Assembly: GCA_046318595.1 (NCBI GenBank)
Contig: JBKCTV010000044.1
Span: 1-64,000, forward strand
From: DAITMV01 sp046318595
GTDB taxonomy: Bacteria > Pseudomonadota > Gammaproteobacteria > Burkholderiales > Burkholderiaceae_B
Direction: 5' to 3'
Length of the DNA stretch: 64,000 bases
The position numbers and the translations under genes were made by a program. The notes beneath the pieces were generated by a model. That model did no database searches, had not been told where the DNA came from, and saw only the letters and a program-made list of their open reading frames with translations. This document shows positions 25,663 through 36,200 of the stretch, piece by piece (the first letter of the stretch is position 1; each line of letters begins with the position of its first letter).

Positions 25663-26177
25663 AGCGCCGCCGCTGGCTAATCTATGGCGTATTCGCCCTC
25701 TGTGCAATGGCGGGCGGCTGGTGGACAGCGCAGCGGCATTTGCCAGCGACCACGCCCGGCAGTGTGCACCCCCTGCAAAACCTCAGCTTTTCCCGCCCAG
25801 ATGGCTTGCCTTTGGCGCTCGACACGCTCATCGGCCGGCGCGTCGTCCTGAATTTTTGGGCGACCTGGTGCCCGCCGTGCGTCGAAGAGCTGCCGCTGCT
25901 CAACGCTCTCTATCCGGAAATACGGCAACACGGCATCGAGCTGATCGGAATCGGCATCGACTCGCCGGCCAACATCGGACGTTATTTGCAAAACCACCCA
26001 CTACGCTTCCCGGTCGGCATGGCCGCCAACGGCGGCACTGCGCTCGCCGACCGCCTCGGCAACCGCGCCGGCGGCCTGCCGTATACCGTCGTGCTCGACG
26101 CCAGCGGTCGAGTCGTATTTAGCAAGCTCGGCCCCATACGCACCGAAGAGCTCAAGCGCGCCTTGCAAATTCCTTGA
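25659..26177 (+). CDS. TlpA/ResA-like membrane-anchored thioredoxin
   Basis: A 172-aa periplasmic thiol-disulphide oxidoreductase. An N-terminal anchor (WLIYGVFALCAMAGGWWTA) is followed by a thioredoxin fold with active site FWATWCPPCVEELP and the cis-Pro loop GGLPYTVVLD. TlpA/ResA proteins reduce disulphides in cytochrome c or oxidase assembly proteins; the partner here is not shown. ATG 25659 overlaps the upstream stop. Confidence 0.9.
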   Translation: MKRRRWLIYGVFALCAMAGGWWTAQRHLPATTPGSVHPLQNLSFSRPDGLPLALDTLIGRRVVLNFWATWCPPCVEELPLLNALYPEIRQHGIELIGIGIDSPANIGRYLQNHPLRFPVGMAANGGTALADRLGNRAGGLPYTVVLDASGRVVFSKLGPIRTEELKRALQIP

Positions 26178-26253
26178 CTCATTGGACATTCCGGCGCGAA
26201 ATGCGCAAAATGCCGGAAGTTCAGCTAAAGTTGCCTACTCAATCGAATCGGAT

Positions 26254-26712
26254 ATGAATTCCACCGTCCCCGGCATATTGGTCATCCACGGCCCCAACCT
26301 CAACCTGCTCGGACAGCGCGAGCCAGGTTTGTATGGATCGACCACGCTAGAAACGATCGACCGTCAGCTACACGCCGACGCCGCCGCGCTAGGGCTTACG
26401 ATCGAATGCTGGCAAAGCAACCACGAAGGCGCAATCGTCGACAAAATCCACGAATACGCTGCCAAAAGCGGCAAATTCGTCATCATCAATGCTGGCGCGT
26501 ACACACACACCAGTATCGCCATACGCGACGCTTTTTTGGCGGTGCAGATGCCGTTCGTCGAGGTGCATCTGTCGAACGTCTATCGGCGCGAGCATTTTCG
26601 TCACCAGTCCCTGCTAGCGGATACTGCCATCGGCGTCATCGCCGGCCTGGGCGCGGAAGGCTATCGCTATGCGTTGCGATTCGCCGCCACGCCCGCTGCA
26701 CACAAAATCTAA
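26254..26712 (+). CDS. aroQ: Type II 3-dehydroquinate dehydratase AroQ
   Basis: AroQ dehydrates 3-dehydroquinate in the shikimate pathway. The 152-aa protein has the diagnostic HGPNLNLLGQREPGLYG with the catalytic Tyr, QSNHEGAIVDKIHE and INAGAYTHTSIAIRDA with FVEVHLSNVYRREHFRHQS. ATG 26254 gives the family length; an upstream in-frame start at 26182 would add residues not found in the family. It precedes accB by 33 bases, the common arrangement in proteobacteria. Confidence 0.97.
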   Translation: MNSTVPGILVIHGPNLNLLGQREPGLYGSTTLETIDRQLHADAAALGLTIECWQSNHEGAIVDKIHEYAAKSGKFVIINAGAYTHTSIAIRDAFLAVQMPFVEVHLSNVYRREHFRHQSLLADTAIGVIAGLGAEGYRYALRFAATPAAHKI

Positions 26713-26745
26713 TCAATAACAAACATAAGCCGTTGGAGGCGTTAC

Positions 26746-27234
26746 ATGGATTTGAGAAAACTGAAAACCCTGATCGATCTGGTGGCCGAGTCCGGTATCG
26801 CCGAGTTGGAGATCACCGAGGGTGAAGGACGCGTCAGAATCGTCAAAAATCATCCACTGGCTGCGGGGCAAGCGATTTATTCGCAGCCTTATGCACCTGC
26901 TTATGCCGCCGACTACCCACCCGCCGCGCCAGCCGGTGGCGCCAGTGTGCGTCGGCCGGACAGCGCCGCCGATGCACTGGACGCCGCCCCACCGATCGAC
27001 GGCCACGTAGTCAAGTCCCCGATGGTCGGTACGTTCTACCGGGCCTCCAGCCCGGGCGCAGCTAATTTCGTCGAGGTCGGTTCCGAAATCAAAGAAGGCG
27101 AAACCCTGTGCATCATCGAAGCCATGAAGCTGCTCAACGAAATCGAGTCCGACAAAACGGGCGTGGTCAAAGCAGTGCTGATCGAAAACGGTCAGCCAGT
27201 CGAGTTCGGCCAACCGTTGTTCGTCATCGAGTAA
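26746..27234 (+). CDS. accB: Biotin carboxyl carrier protein of acetyl-CoA carboxylase, AccB
   Basis: AccB carries biotin between the carboxylase and carboxyltransferase. The 162-aa protein begins MDLRKLKTLIDLV as usual, has a Pro/Ala-rich linker and a biotinyl domain with the EAMKL motif (Lys is biotinylated). A strong ribosome site (GGAGG) precedes ATG 26746. accC follows after 3 bases. Confidence 0.97.
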   Translation: MDLRKLKTLIDLVAESGIAELEITEGEGRVRIVKNHPLAAGQAIYSQPYAPAYAADYPPAAPAGGASVRRPDSAADALDAAPPIDGHVVKSPMVGTFYRASSPGAANFVEVGSEIKEGETLCIIEAMKLLNEIESDKTGVVKAVLIENGQPVEFGQPLFVIE

Positions 27235-27237
27235 ATC

Positions 27238-28620
27238 ATGTTCGATAAAATTCTGATCGCCAATCGCGGCGAAATCGCCCTGCGCATTCTAAGAGCGTGT
27301 CGCGAACTGGGCATCAAAACCGTCGCGGTGCATTCCGAGGCCGACACCCAGGCCAAATACGTGCGGCTCGCCGATGAGTCCGTGTGCATCGGACCGGCGG
27401 CATCCTCGCAGAGTTACCTGAACATTCCAGCGATCATCAGCGCTGCAGAGGTCACCGATGCTCAGGCCATTCATCCCGGCTACGGCTTTTTATCGGAAAA
27501 CGCCGACTTCGCCGAGCGCGTCGAAAAAAGCGGGTTCGTGTTCATCGGCCCGCGCGCCGACTCCATTCGCCTGATGGGCGACAAGGTATCGGCCAAACGT
27601 GCCATGCTCGCTGCCGGCGTTCCCTGCGTGCCAGGTTCAGAAGGCGCTCTGCCCGACAACCCAAAAGAAATCGTCAAGATCGCGCGCGCCGTCGGCTACC
27701 CGGTCATCATCAAGGCGGCCGGCGGTGGGGGTGGGCGCGGCATGCGCGTGGTACACACCGAAGCGGCTCTGCTGAATGCTGTCACAATGACTCGTACCGA
27801 GGCCGGCCAGGCGTTCGGCAACCCCGAGGTTTACCTCGAAAAGTTTCTCGAAAACCCGCGCCACATCGAAATTCAAGTCTTGGCCGACGAACAAAAGAAC
27901 GCCGTCTGGCTGGGGGAGCGCGACTGTTCCATGCAGCGCCGCCACCAAAAAGTCATCGAAGAGGCTCCCGCCACGTTGATTCCCCGGCGCCTGATCGACC
28001 GCATCGGTGACCGGTGCGCCGAGGCCTGCCGAAAAATCGGCTACCGTGGCGCCGGCACGTTCGAATTTCTATACGAAAACAACGAGTTCTATTTCATCGA
28101 AATGAACACCCGCGTGCAGGTCGAGCACCCCGTCACGGAAATGATCACCGGCATCGACATCGTCCAGGAACAAATTCGGATTGCCCACGGCGAAAAGCTC
28201 CGCTTCAAGCAACGTGACATCCAGTTTCGCGGTCACGCCATCGAATGCCGTATCAACGCCGAGGATCCGTTCAAATTCACGCCGTCCCCCGGACGCATCA
28301 CCAACTGGCATCCGCCGGGTGGTCCCGGCGTGCGCGTCGATTCGCATGCATTCAGCGGCTATGTGGTGCCGCCGCATTACGATTCGATGATCGCCAAAGT
28401 CATCACCTACGGCGTCGATCGTGCCCAGGCAATGGCCCGAATGCGCGTCGCCCTGTCCGAGCTGGTGATCGACGGCATCAAGACCAACACCGCCCTGCAC
28501 CGCGAACTCATGGAAGACGCGCGTTTCATCGAAGGCGGCACCAGTATCCATTACCTCGAACAGCGGCTGGCTGGGCGCCCCGGGCCGGTTGTCGGCCTGC
28601 TAGGTGGGGGCAAACCCTGA
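27238..28620 (+). CDS. accC: Biotin carboxylase AccC
   Basis: AccC carboxylates AccB-bound biotin with ATP and bicarbonate. The 460-aa ATP-grasp enzyme has MFDKILIANRGEIALRI, the glycine-rich loop KAAGGGGGRGMRVV, EFLYENNEFYFIEMNTRVQVEHPVTE with metal ligands and the bicarbonate-binding Arg region, and a C-terminal ITYGVDRAQA segment. The stop overlaps the prmA start (ATGA in reverse order: TGATG). Confidence 0.98.
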   Translation: MFDKILIANRGEIALRILRACRELGIKTVAVHSEADTQAKYVRLADESVCIGPAASSQSYLNIPAIISAAEVTDAQAIHPGYGFLSENADFAERVEKSGFVFIGPRADSIRLMGDKVSAKRAMLAAGVPCVPGSEGALPDNPKEIVKIARAVGYPVIIKAAGGGGGRGMRVVHTEAALLNAVTMTRTEAGQAFGNPEVYLEKFLENPRHIEIQVLADEQKNAVWLGERDCSMQRRHQKVIEEAPATLIPRRLIDRIGDRCAEACRKIGYRGAGTFEFLYENNEFYFIEMNTRVQVEHPVTEMITGIDIVQEQIRIAHGEKLRFKQRDIQFRGHAIECRINAEDPFKFTPSPGRITNWHPPGGPGVRVDSHAFSGYVVPPHYDSMIAKVITYGVDRAQAMARMRVALSELVIDGIKTNTALHRELMEDARFIEGGTSIHYLEQRLAGRPGPVVGLLGGGKP

Positions 28621-29543
28621 TGCTGACGAACACCCCCGAGGTGCTGTGGTCCGAAGCCGTGCTGCATCTGCCTGCCGAGCATGCCGAAGCCGTATCGGAC
28701 TTTTTACTGGAGAACGGTGCCTTTTCCGTCTCGATCGAAGATGCCGATGCCGACGGCCCGGACGAGCAGCCTTTATTCGGCGAACCGGGCCTGGAACCGA
28801 CCGTGCACGCCTGGGCGGCCAGCCGAGTGCTGGCCTTGTTCACAACACGCACGATCGGCGACGCAGCGCTAGCGCTGCTCGCGGCCCAGCTTCACGACAC
28901 CGCCGCCATTGAGTGGCGTACGGTCGCCGAGCAGGACTGGGTACGGCTTACCCAGGCGCAGTTCGAACCGATCGAAATCACGCCACGGCTGTGGATCGTG
29001 CCGTCCTGGCACGAGCCGCCGGCAGGCAGCGACATCGTCACGCTTCGCCTCGACCCGGGTTTGGCCTTCGGAACCGGCTCGCACCCCACGACGCGGCTGT
29101 GCCTGCAATGGTTGGCGGCCGCCGATCTCGCGGGCCGGCAGATCCTCGACTACGGCTGCGGCTCGGGTATCCTGGCGATCGCCGCGTTGAAGCTCGGCGC
29201 GGCTGGTGCCCTGGCCATCGACATCGATCCGCAATCGGTCGCATCTACCTTGCAAAACGCCGCACACAATCACATCGACCTGCACGCCGGGCTGCCCGAC
29301 GACCCGGCGGTGCAAGGCGGCCGTTTCCCGGTCGTCATCGCCAACATCTTGTCGGTTCCGCTCAAAGTACTGGCCCCGGTTCTGGCCGGGCTGCTGGCGC
29401 CGGGCGGGCAGTTAGTCTTGTCGGGTATTCTCGAACGGCAAACGCAGGAACTCGTCGCCGCATACGCTCCCTGGCTGACGCTCGCTACTTGGCGAACCGA
29501 CGACGGCTGGGTTTGCCTGACCGGGCAACGGGCCCCGAGCTAA
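28620..29543 (+). CDS. prmA: Ribosomal protein L11 methyltransferase PrmA
   Basis: PrmA trimethylates ribosomal protein L11 with SAM. The 307-aa protein has a substrate-recognition N-terminus, then GLAFGTGSHPTTRLCLQWL, the SAM loop LDYGCGSGILAIAALKLGA, and VIANILSVPLKVLAP containing the NxxxxPL element. ATG 28620 overlaps the accC stop. prmA after accC is a common order in proteobacteria. Confidence 0.96.
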   Translation: MLTNTPEVLWSEAVLHLPAEHAEAVSDFLLENGAFSVSIEDADADGPDEQPLFGEPGLEPTVHAWAASRVLALFTTRTIGDAALALLAAQLHDTAAIEWRTVAEQDWVRLTQAQFEPIEITPRLWIVPSWHEPPAGSDIVTLRLDPGLAFGTGSHPTTRLCLQWLAAADLAGRQILDYGCGSGILAIAALKLGAAGALAIDIDPQSVASTLQNAAHNHIDLHAGLPDDPAVQGGRFPVVIANILSVPLKVLAPVLAGLLAPGGQLVLSGILERQTQELVAAYAPWLTLATWRTDDGWVCLTGQRAPS

Positions 29544-29630
29544 TGTCGTTTCTCATATGAGTACCGCCATGCGACCAGCCGCAGCGCCATGCCGACAAAT
29601 CAGGCGTGATGGCCTACCAGGACGACCGGC

Positions 29631-30413
29631 ATGACGCTGGCCACCCGGTGCTCGCATTGCCTCACGCTCTTCCGTGTCAGTGCCCTGCAGCTTCAGCAGC
29701 ATGCCGGCCAAGTCCGCTGCGGTAGCTGCGGTCAAGTTTTTTCGGGCGTCGCAGGCCTGACCCCTGGCGATGCGGCCGCCTGGCAGGCCGGGCTCGACCA
29801 AGACCACAGACTGCCGAGCCGCAGCATCCCCAATCAGTTGGACCGGTGGACGGGCGTCCAACAACGCCGCGCCGCGCCCCTGCCCTGGACCCCGACGGCA
29901 CGCTGGGCAGTCGGGATCCTGCTGAGCTTTTTATTCGTACAAACCGTCTGGTGGCAACGCGCCAGCGTGATCGGCATCCTGCCAATTCTCGACAAACCAT
30001 TGCAAGCGGCCGCCCATGCACTCGGCAGCGCCGCCGCCGCACCCGCCTCGAGCGGCGTCGCCATCATCGGCTCGAATCTAAGTCGCACCAGCGATCGGCA
30101 GCTGCAGGTCGAGCTGCGCATAGCCCACCGGGGCACGGTGGCAACGAACTGGCCGTTTTTCGAGCTCACCTTGCAGGATACCCAGGCACGCGATCTCGCA
30201 CGGCTGGCCTTGTCGCCCGTCGATTATGTGGTCAAACCGGACCGGCTGAACGCCGGCAGCATGGGTCAGATTGGACCGCGCCTGTTACCCGGCCAGGAGT
30301 TCGATCTGACGGCGTTCATCGACATCGGCCGGCTCGCCGGCCCGCCTGACGCACCGGAGGCCAAACCCACACCCAGCGGTTTTCGCCTGGGCCTGTTCGA
30401 CCAGCTGCGCTGA
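29631..30413 (+). CDS. Zinc-ribbon (MJ0042-type) and DUF3426 membrane protein
   Basis: A 260-aa protein with an N-terminal zinc ribbon (CSHC ... CGSC, residues 9-36), a Pro/Arg-rich linker, one membrane segment (WAVGILLSFLFVQTVWW) near residue 95 and a C-terminal DUF3426 domain (about residues 135-245). Proteins of this architecture follow prmA in Burkholderiales. The function is unknown. ATG 29631 directly precedes the zinc ribbon. Confidence 0.85.
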   Translation: MTLATRCSHCLTLFRVSALQLQQHAGQVRCGSCGQVFSGVAGLTPGDAAAWQAGLDQDHRLPSRSIPNQLDRWTGVQQRRAAPLPWTPTARWAVGILLSFLFVQTVWWQRASVIGILPILDKPLQAAAHALGSAAAAPASSGVAIIGSNLSRTSDRQLQVELRIAHRGTVATNWPFFELTLQDTQARDLARLALSPVDYVVKPDRLNAGSMGQIGPRLLPGQEFDLTAFIDIGRLAGPPDAPEAKPTPSGFRLGLFDQLR

Positions 30414-30433
30414 ACACTTTTTCGGAACCCTGC

Positions 30434-31381
30434 ATGTCTTCTTCGTACACCTTGATTTGCGGTTCGCTGGCTTATGACACCATCATGGACTTCGATGGCC
30501 GCTTCAAGGATCGCATTTTGCCCGACCAGGTGCACATCCTGAACGTCTGTTTCATGGTGCCGACGCTCCGTCGCGAATGGGGCGGCTGTGCAGGCAATAT
30601 CGCCTACGGCCTGCAATTACTCAACGGCCGGCCCTTGCCACACGCCATGCTCGGCACCGATGGCCAGGACTACCTCGCCCGCCTGCAATCATTGGGCATC
30701 GACACCCGGCACATCTGCATGTCGACCACGGCCATGACGGCCCAGGCTTTCATCACGACCGATCGCGACGACAACCAGATCACCGCGTTTCATCCAGGCG
30801 CGATGACCGAAGCGCACGACAACCCGCTCGACCCCCGGCAAGACAATATTGGATTAGCCATCGTCGCGCCCGACGGCCGACGAGCCATGCTCGACCACGC
30901 CAGTGCCTTGGCGCAGGCCGGCATTCCGTTCGTTTTCGATCCGGGTCAGGGTCTGCCGATGTTCGACGGTCAGGAATTGCTCGCCTTCGTCGACCAGGCC
31001 CACTATGTCGCCGTGAACGATTACGAGGCCAGACTGCTCAGCGACCGGACCGGCCTGTCGCTCGAAAAATTGGCGGAACGCGTCGACACTTTGATTGTCA
31101 CACGAGGCGCGGAAGGTGCCTGGATTTTCAATGCGGGCGAGTTGGTACGGATTCCCTGTGTGCCCGCCGAGGCGATCATCGACCCGACCGGCTGCGGCGA
31201 TGCATTTCGTGCCGGTTTGTTGTACGGTATCGCCCAGGGAATGGACTGGCCCACCATCGGTCGCCTGGCCAGCACGATGGGAGCGCTGAAAATCGCGCAG
31301 CGCGGCGGACAGAATTATGCCCCCGACCGCGCGGCGGTGGCCGAACGCTTCGCCGCCACATTCGGGTATCGGCCGTGGTAA
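30434..31381 (+). CDS. PfkB-family carbohydrate/nucleoside kinase
   Basis: A 315-aa ribokinase-like kinase. It shows the family N-terminus (LICGSLAYDTIMDFDG), GGCAGNIAYGLQLLNG, and the C-terminal anion-hole signature IDPTGCGDAFRAGLLYG with the catalytic Asp. The closest types in this neighbourhood are annotated as adenosine kinase-like; the substrate cannot be fixed from the sequence. It begins 20 bases after the DUF3426 gene. Confidence 0.9.
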   Translation: MSSSYTLICGSLAYDTIMDFDGRFKDRILPDQVHILNVCFMVPTLRREWGGCAGNIAYGLQLLNGRPLPHAMLGTDGQDYLARLQSLGIDTRHICMSTTAMTAQAFITTDRDDNQITAFHPGAMTEAHDNPLDPRQDNIGLAIVAPDGRRAMLDHASALAQAGIPFVFDPGQGLPMFDGQELLAFVDQAHYVAVNDYEARLLSDRTGLSLEKLAERVDTLIVTRGAEGAWIFNAGELVRIPCVPAEAIIDPTGCGDAFRAGLLYGIAQGMDWPTIGRLASTMGALKIAQRGGQNYAPDRAAVAERFAATFGYRPW

Positions 31382-31428
31382 AGAAGTTGCCGAATGAAAT
31401 TATCGACTCATCATTTTAGGAAGAAGCC

Positions 31429-31893
31429 ATGAATAACCATCACAAAATCGCCGGCACCGCCGCGCTCAGCGCCCTGCTGTTGGTCACCGCCTGCGCCACG
31501 CCGAGCAGTTCCGGCACGGTGTATCGCGGCGCAGAGGCGCGGCGCGAACAAATCGTGCGGACCGGCGTCGTCGACAGCGTCCGCGAGGTCACCATCGAAA
31601 ATGAACGCACCGGCGTCGGTGCGGCCGGCGGCGCCGTGGTCGGCGGCCTGGGCGGCAGTAATATCGGTAAAGGCAAAGGCGCTGTCGTCGGCACCGTGCT
31701 GGGCGCGATCGCCGGCGGAGTGGCCGGTCAGGTCATCGAGAAAAACGTCGGCACCAAAAAAGGCTACGAAATTACCGTCCGTCTCGACAGCGGCGAATTA
31801 CGCGCTTACGTACAGGAAGCAGATGAGCAGTTCGCCCCAGGCCAGCGGGTCCGGATCGTCAGCAGCGGCGGCGTGACACGCGTGACGCACTAA
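31429..31893 (+). CDS. Glycine-zipper outer-membrane lipoprotein, SlyB/Pcp-like
   Basis: A 154-aa lipoprotein with lipobox VTAC near residue 22 and a glycine-zipper 2TM segment (GAAGGAVVGGLGGSNIGKGK ... GAIAGGVAGQVIE), followed by a small C-terminal beta domain (YEITVRLDSGELRAY ... GQRVRIVSSGGVTRV). SlyB/Pcp-type proteins help outer-membrane integrity. Ribosome site AGGAAGAAG. It ends 26 bases from the convergent outer-membrane barrel gene. Confidence 0.9.
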   Translation: MNNHHKIAGTAALSALLLVTACATPSSSGTVYRGAEARREQIVRTGVVDSVREVTIENERTGVGAAGGAVVGGLGGSNIGKGKGAVVGTVLGAIAGGVAGQVIEKNVGTKKGYEITVRLDSGELRAYVQEADEQFAPGQRVRIVSSGGVTRVTH

Positions 31894-31915
31894 AAACGCC
31901 CGCCGCCGTGCGTTT
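31894..31915. terminator. Candidate short hairpin between convergent genes
   Basis: AAACGC and GCGTTT form a 6-bp stem with a C/G-rich 10-base loop in the 25-bp space between the convergent stops. A/T-rich flanks lie on both sides, so it could act weakly in both directions. Confidence 0.35.
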
Positions 31916-31918
31916 CTG

Positions 31919-33220
31919 CTACAGGCTGTAGCGCGACTGTACATACAACAAGCTGTTTTTGCGCAAAAAGCCGAAGTAGGTATTGTCGGGCCCGTAAAAT
32001 TTTTCTGCACCGGCCTCCAGCCGCCATTCATCGGTCACCGCATACGATAGTTTCAGACGCGCTATCCCGCTGGCATCCGGCCAAATCGCCGCGCCGCCGA
32101 GTTCGCCGGTCAGCCGGTCATCCAACCAGCTCGACGCCAGGCGCCACGTAAAGCCGCGGCGCACGGCATGGCTCTGATCGGCGATCGCCTGCTGAGTGCG
32201 CGCTGCTTGAACGTAAGCCTCGTCGAACAAGGGGTTGCCCGACAGGCCGCGCAGCGCGTCCGCCGAGGAGAAATGCCGCACATACCGCGCCGTCACCTGG
32301 ACGCCGAGCGTCGTTTTCTCGTTCAGGCGAAACTCGGGACCGGCGACGACCCACAGAGTCGGCTTTTTACGGGTGAAATCGTTTTCATCCCCATCATCCG
32401 GGCGGGCGTAAGCCGCCTCCGCGCGCCAAACCACAGTGCCGCGCACGACATTCGCATCGGCAGCGATCACTTGCTGCCGATGATTCCGCAACAGCAGGCT
32501 GGCGCCGAACGGCGTCAGCTGGCTGATTGCAAGGTCCGGCATGAGATCGACACCCCGATAAAACATCAGCGACGCATCGGTGGCGCCGATCCGAGCGCTG
32601 GGAAACGACGTCTCCCACTTGAGCGCGACGTCCAGGCGCGCGGGGCCGCGCCGTGTGCTCAGATCGATGCCGGCTACGGTCGGCACAGGAATGACGTGGG
32701 ACGCGCGCCCATCCAGTAAGGCAGCAGACAAGACGGTCGGCTGCCCAGCGATGGCCCAGGCGGTTTTGAGCAGCATGCCATCACGGCCACGGCGCAGGTC
32801 GTCATCACTGACGGACAACCGCGTAAAAGTCCGGGGCGAGACGACATCGCTGGGGTTCAAACCATCTGTTTTGCCCCAGGCGATGACCTGGCGACCATAG
32901 GTCAGGTCGAGGGGGCCGATGGTTTGCCGCAGATACAGCTCCCGCAGGCGGTCGGCTGGCTGACGCTGCGCTGGCGTACTCACGGGGGGAGCTGCGTTGA
33001 CGACCAAAGTGCCAAACGGATTTTTCCAGCGCAGTTTGGCCCAGACCTCGGCGGTCCCGATAGGCCCCCGATCGTTGAGATTCCGATCGCCGGAGTAGAC
33101 GGTGGTGCGTAGCGACAACTGCGTGTCCATGCCGGGCGGCAAGGCCTGAGCCGTCATGGCGTTCGCCGCCAGCGACAACATCCCAACACGTCGCAAAACG
33201 CCTCCGCCCCATACACCCAA
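31919..33220 (-). CDS. Outer-membrane beta-barrel protein of the lipopeptide export operon (DUF1302-like)
   Basis: A 433-aa exported protein: signal peptide ending near TAQA-LPPG, then alternating amphipathic strands throughout (such as LRELYLRQTIGPLDLTYGRQ) and an aromatic C-terminal strand SLLYVQSRYSL as in outer-membrane barrels. It resembles DUF1302-type proteins that accompany MMPL transporters and lipoprotein-sorting proteins. It is the last gene of the operon and starts with TTG 33220, 2 bases after the transporter stop; an ATG at 33181 would shorten the signal peptide. A role as outer-membrane channel or receptor for the operon product is inferred. Confidence 0.7.
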   Translation of the reverse strand: MGVWGGGVLRRVGMLSLAANAMTAQALPPGMDTQLSLRTTVYSGDRNLNDRGPIGTAEVWAKLRWKNPFGTLVVNAAPPVSTPAQRQPADRLRELYLRQTIGPLDLTYGRQVIAWGKTDGLNPSDVVSPRTFTRLSVSDDDLRRGRDGMLLKTAWAIAGQPTVLSAALLDGRASHVIPVPTVAGIDLSTRRGPARLDVALKWETSFPSARIGATDASLMFYRGVDLMPDLAISQLTPFGASLLLRNHRQQVIAADANVVRGTVVWRAEAAYARPDDGDENDFTRKKPTLWVVAGPEFRLNEKTTLGVQVTARYVRHFSSADALRGLSGNPLFDEAYVQAARTQQAIADQSHAVRRGFTWRLASSWLDDRLTGELGGAAIWPDASGIARLKLSYAVTDEWRLEAGAEKFYGPDNTYFGFLRKNSLLYVQSRYSL

Positions 33221-33222
33221 AG

Positions 33223-36200
33223 TCAGCGCTCCAGTTCCTGGGTCGTGAATAAATCGGCCGATAAACCGGTATCCGCTTTGTAATCGTCATAATGCAACTG
33301 GGTTTTATGGCCGGTTTGCAAGTTTTCGACCTGCGAATCGTAGGCGAGATAGCGTCCTTTGCCGACGGCTCGGATATCGCTGGCAGTGAAGCGCTTCAAT
33401 AGCTGCCCGGCCGGATCGTAAAACACTTGACGTGCCGGCATCGCATCGTTTTTGCGCAGCCACGAGACACGGCGGCCATAACCAGTATTGTTTTTGACGC
33501 CATCATCGACCGGCGTCGATTCGACGACCCAACAGGGCGTGCCATCGATGGGCTCCTCGCCTTTGAGGGCGTGGTTCCACTCGTCGACCTTGTGGCCGAT
33601 CACATCGCCATAACTGAAGTCCGTGCCAATGAAAGCGTCTTTCTTTTGGCTCGCGGATAAACGTCGCACTTTGCCTAAAGAGGGCAAATACACCCAGATA
33701 TCATCTTCGCTGCGCGCGTGTTCGATCAGTAAAGTCGACGTGCCCTTGATGTCCGCTGGGCTTACGAAGCGAACCAGCCGCATTTGCTGGGTACCGCCGA
33801 CCACCTGCCGGCTGTAACCTTGAATTTTACGTACCCGTGTGTTGCCGCTGCGATTGGTCAAGGTGAAGGTGGCCTGCGCCGTGGAATCCTTGACGCGACT
33901 GGCCTCGTCGCTTTTGAGCATCAGTGCGCGCGGATCGACGACCGTCGCGGTAGACGGAGGCGTTTGCGCCTGGACAGAATCGTGGTGCGCCACAACAGCC
34001 AGCGTTCCCGCCGCGCAAGCCGTCAGGACCCATGTCAGGACAGGCGACTGCTTGTTATTCAATGAATGTTTCATAAGAAAACGGGGGGTGAACAGCACCA
34101 CACATATCGACACCATGTACAAGGAGGCGAACACCGATACGAGCATCGCCACCACGATGAACAGTGCCAGCCACACATGCACCATGTAATCGTAAGACAC
34201 CGCCAGTACCGCATAGCCACCCGCCACCGCCGTCGCGACGAATAATGAAGCCTGACCGGCGGAGCGCAGTGCCTGGCGTACGGCTTCGTCGATGCCCACG
34301 CCCGTCCTGACGTAGTCGCGGATACGGTACAGCAGATAAATAGCGTAGTCCGATCCCATGCCGACCGCCATCGCGGCAATCAGCGAATTCGGGATGTTCA
34401 ACGGAATGCGCAAGCCACCCATGACGCCAAACACCGACAGCACCGCCAGGGCAAGCGGCAGCAGCACGATGAGTCCCGCCGCCAAGGAACCGAACAGCAA
34501 CGAGGACACGACCAGAATAGCCCCCGCCACCACGGCGATATTGAGCAGTTTGCCGTTGACCATGGTTTCGGTCAGAGCAATCGTTTGCGCCACATCGCCG
34601 CCAAAGCTGACCGTCACATCAGATGGAAACAGGGTTTTTGCTTTGGCCTGCAACGCGCCGACCAGCTGTTCGATGACTTTGTTGCTGCCCGTGCGCAGCA
34701 GTAGCGTGATTTTGGTCCGCTGATAATCGTAATCGATGTAGGCATCGAAATCATTCGGCGAACCGGACAGGGAGTACAGCAGCAGATACTGGGATACCGC
34801 CTCGCGGGTCTCGGGAATGCGATTGAAGCCAGGATCGTCATCGTGCATGCTTTGGTTCATACGGCGGATGAAATCGGTCATTGACACCGATTTGCCGATC
34901 CAGCCACCTACCGCCGGCAGCGCGCGGCCATAGGCAACCAGCTCGTCCATCGCACGCAAAATGGCCGGGTCTTTCATGCGGTCCGGCGCCTGGCCTTCGA
35001 TCATAATGTACAGGCTGTTGGTGCCGCCGGTCTGCCGATTCAGAAAAACATCGTCGCGCTGCAAAGGCAGATCAGGCGCAAAAAACAATTTACTGGCGTT
35101 GTCGACGACGACCGTTGCACTGCCGATAAGCGCCAACAAGCTCAGCGCCATCGCAATGCCGAGAACCCGACGGCGCCCGCGCGCGTCGGTCACATGCCGG
35201 CCGATGGCATCTGGTATGGCTGTCCAGAAACGGGCTGACGGTTTGATCCGCGCCGGGGCCGCCAGCAAAGAGCGCACCGCTGGTGTGAACGTCAACTCGA
35301 TCAGCAAGGCGCTCAGAATACCGCCGGCCGTAAACAGTCCAAAAGTGCGAATGGTCGTAATCGGAAACGCCAGCAGCGACAGAAACCCGATTGCAGCCAC
35401 CAGCCCGGCGGCGATCATGACCGGACCGACCCGTATCAGGCAGCGCTGCACGGCCAGGACGCTAAGCTGCCGGGGCCCGAGCTGCGCATACGGCGCCTCC
35501 GAGCGCAGCGACTCGAGCTCCTCGTAATAGCGTTTCAGTAACTGCACCGAGTGGCCGGCGGCCACGGCCAGAATCAAAATCGGCGTCGGCGAGTTGAAAA
35601 TATCCATCGACTGGCCGAGCATGCCCATCAGACCCATTCCCCAGACGACCGCCAATAGCGCGGTGACCAGCGGCAAGACAAAGCCCTGCCAGGTTCTGAA
35701 AGCTTCGAAATGCAACAGACCAATCAGCAGAATCGCCAGCGGAAATAACCATTCGATCCGCTGCGCGAAATTCTCGGTGGCTTCCAGGTAAATCGGATTG
35801 CCGCCCAGCGTGATATCGACCCCCGCCGTGCGAAAAGCCTCGACCGCCGCGCGCACCGGCGCCACCATGGCCGTAAAACCGTCAGAGCGCTCGACCAGCT
35901 CAACCATGACGACTGCGGTGCGGCCATCGCGCGACAACACCAGATCCCGATATACCGGATTGGCCTGCAAACGCCGCTTGACCTCGAGAATCTCTGCCGG
36001 ATTCGGATCATCGCTCGGAATCAAGGGCACGACCTCCATCCCGTCGGCACGCCCGCGCATGGCTTTGGCCTGAGGAGCGGTCAGGCTCAGCAAAGTCGAC
36101 TGCACGATGCCTTTTTGTGTACGCAGCCGGTCGGTCAGTTGTCGAACGGTTTTCAGCACGGCCGGCTGCAGCGCTTCCCCGGTTTTCGGCGTCACACCGA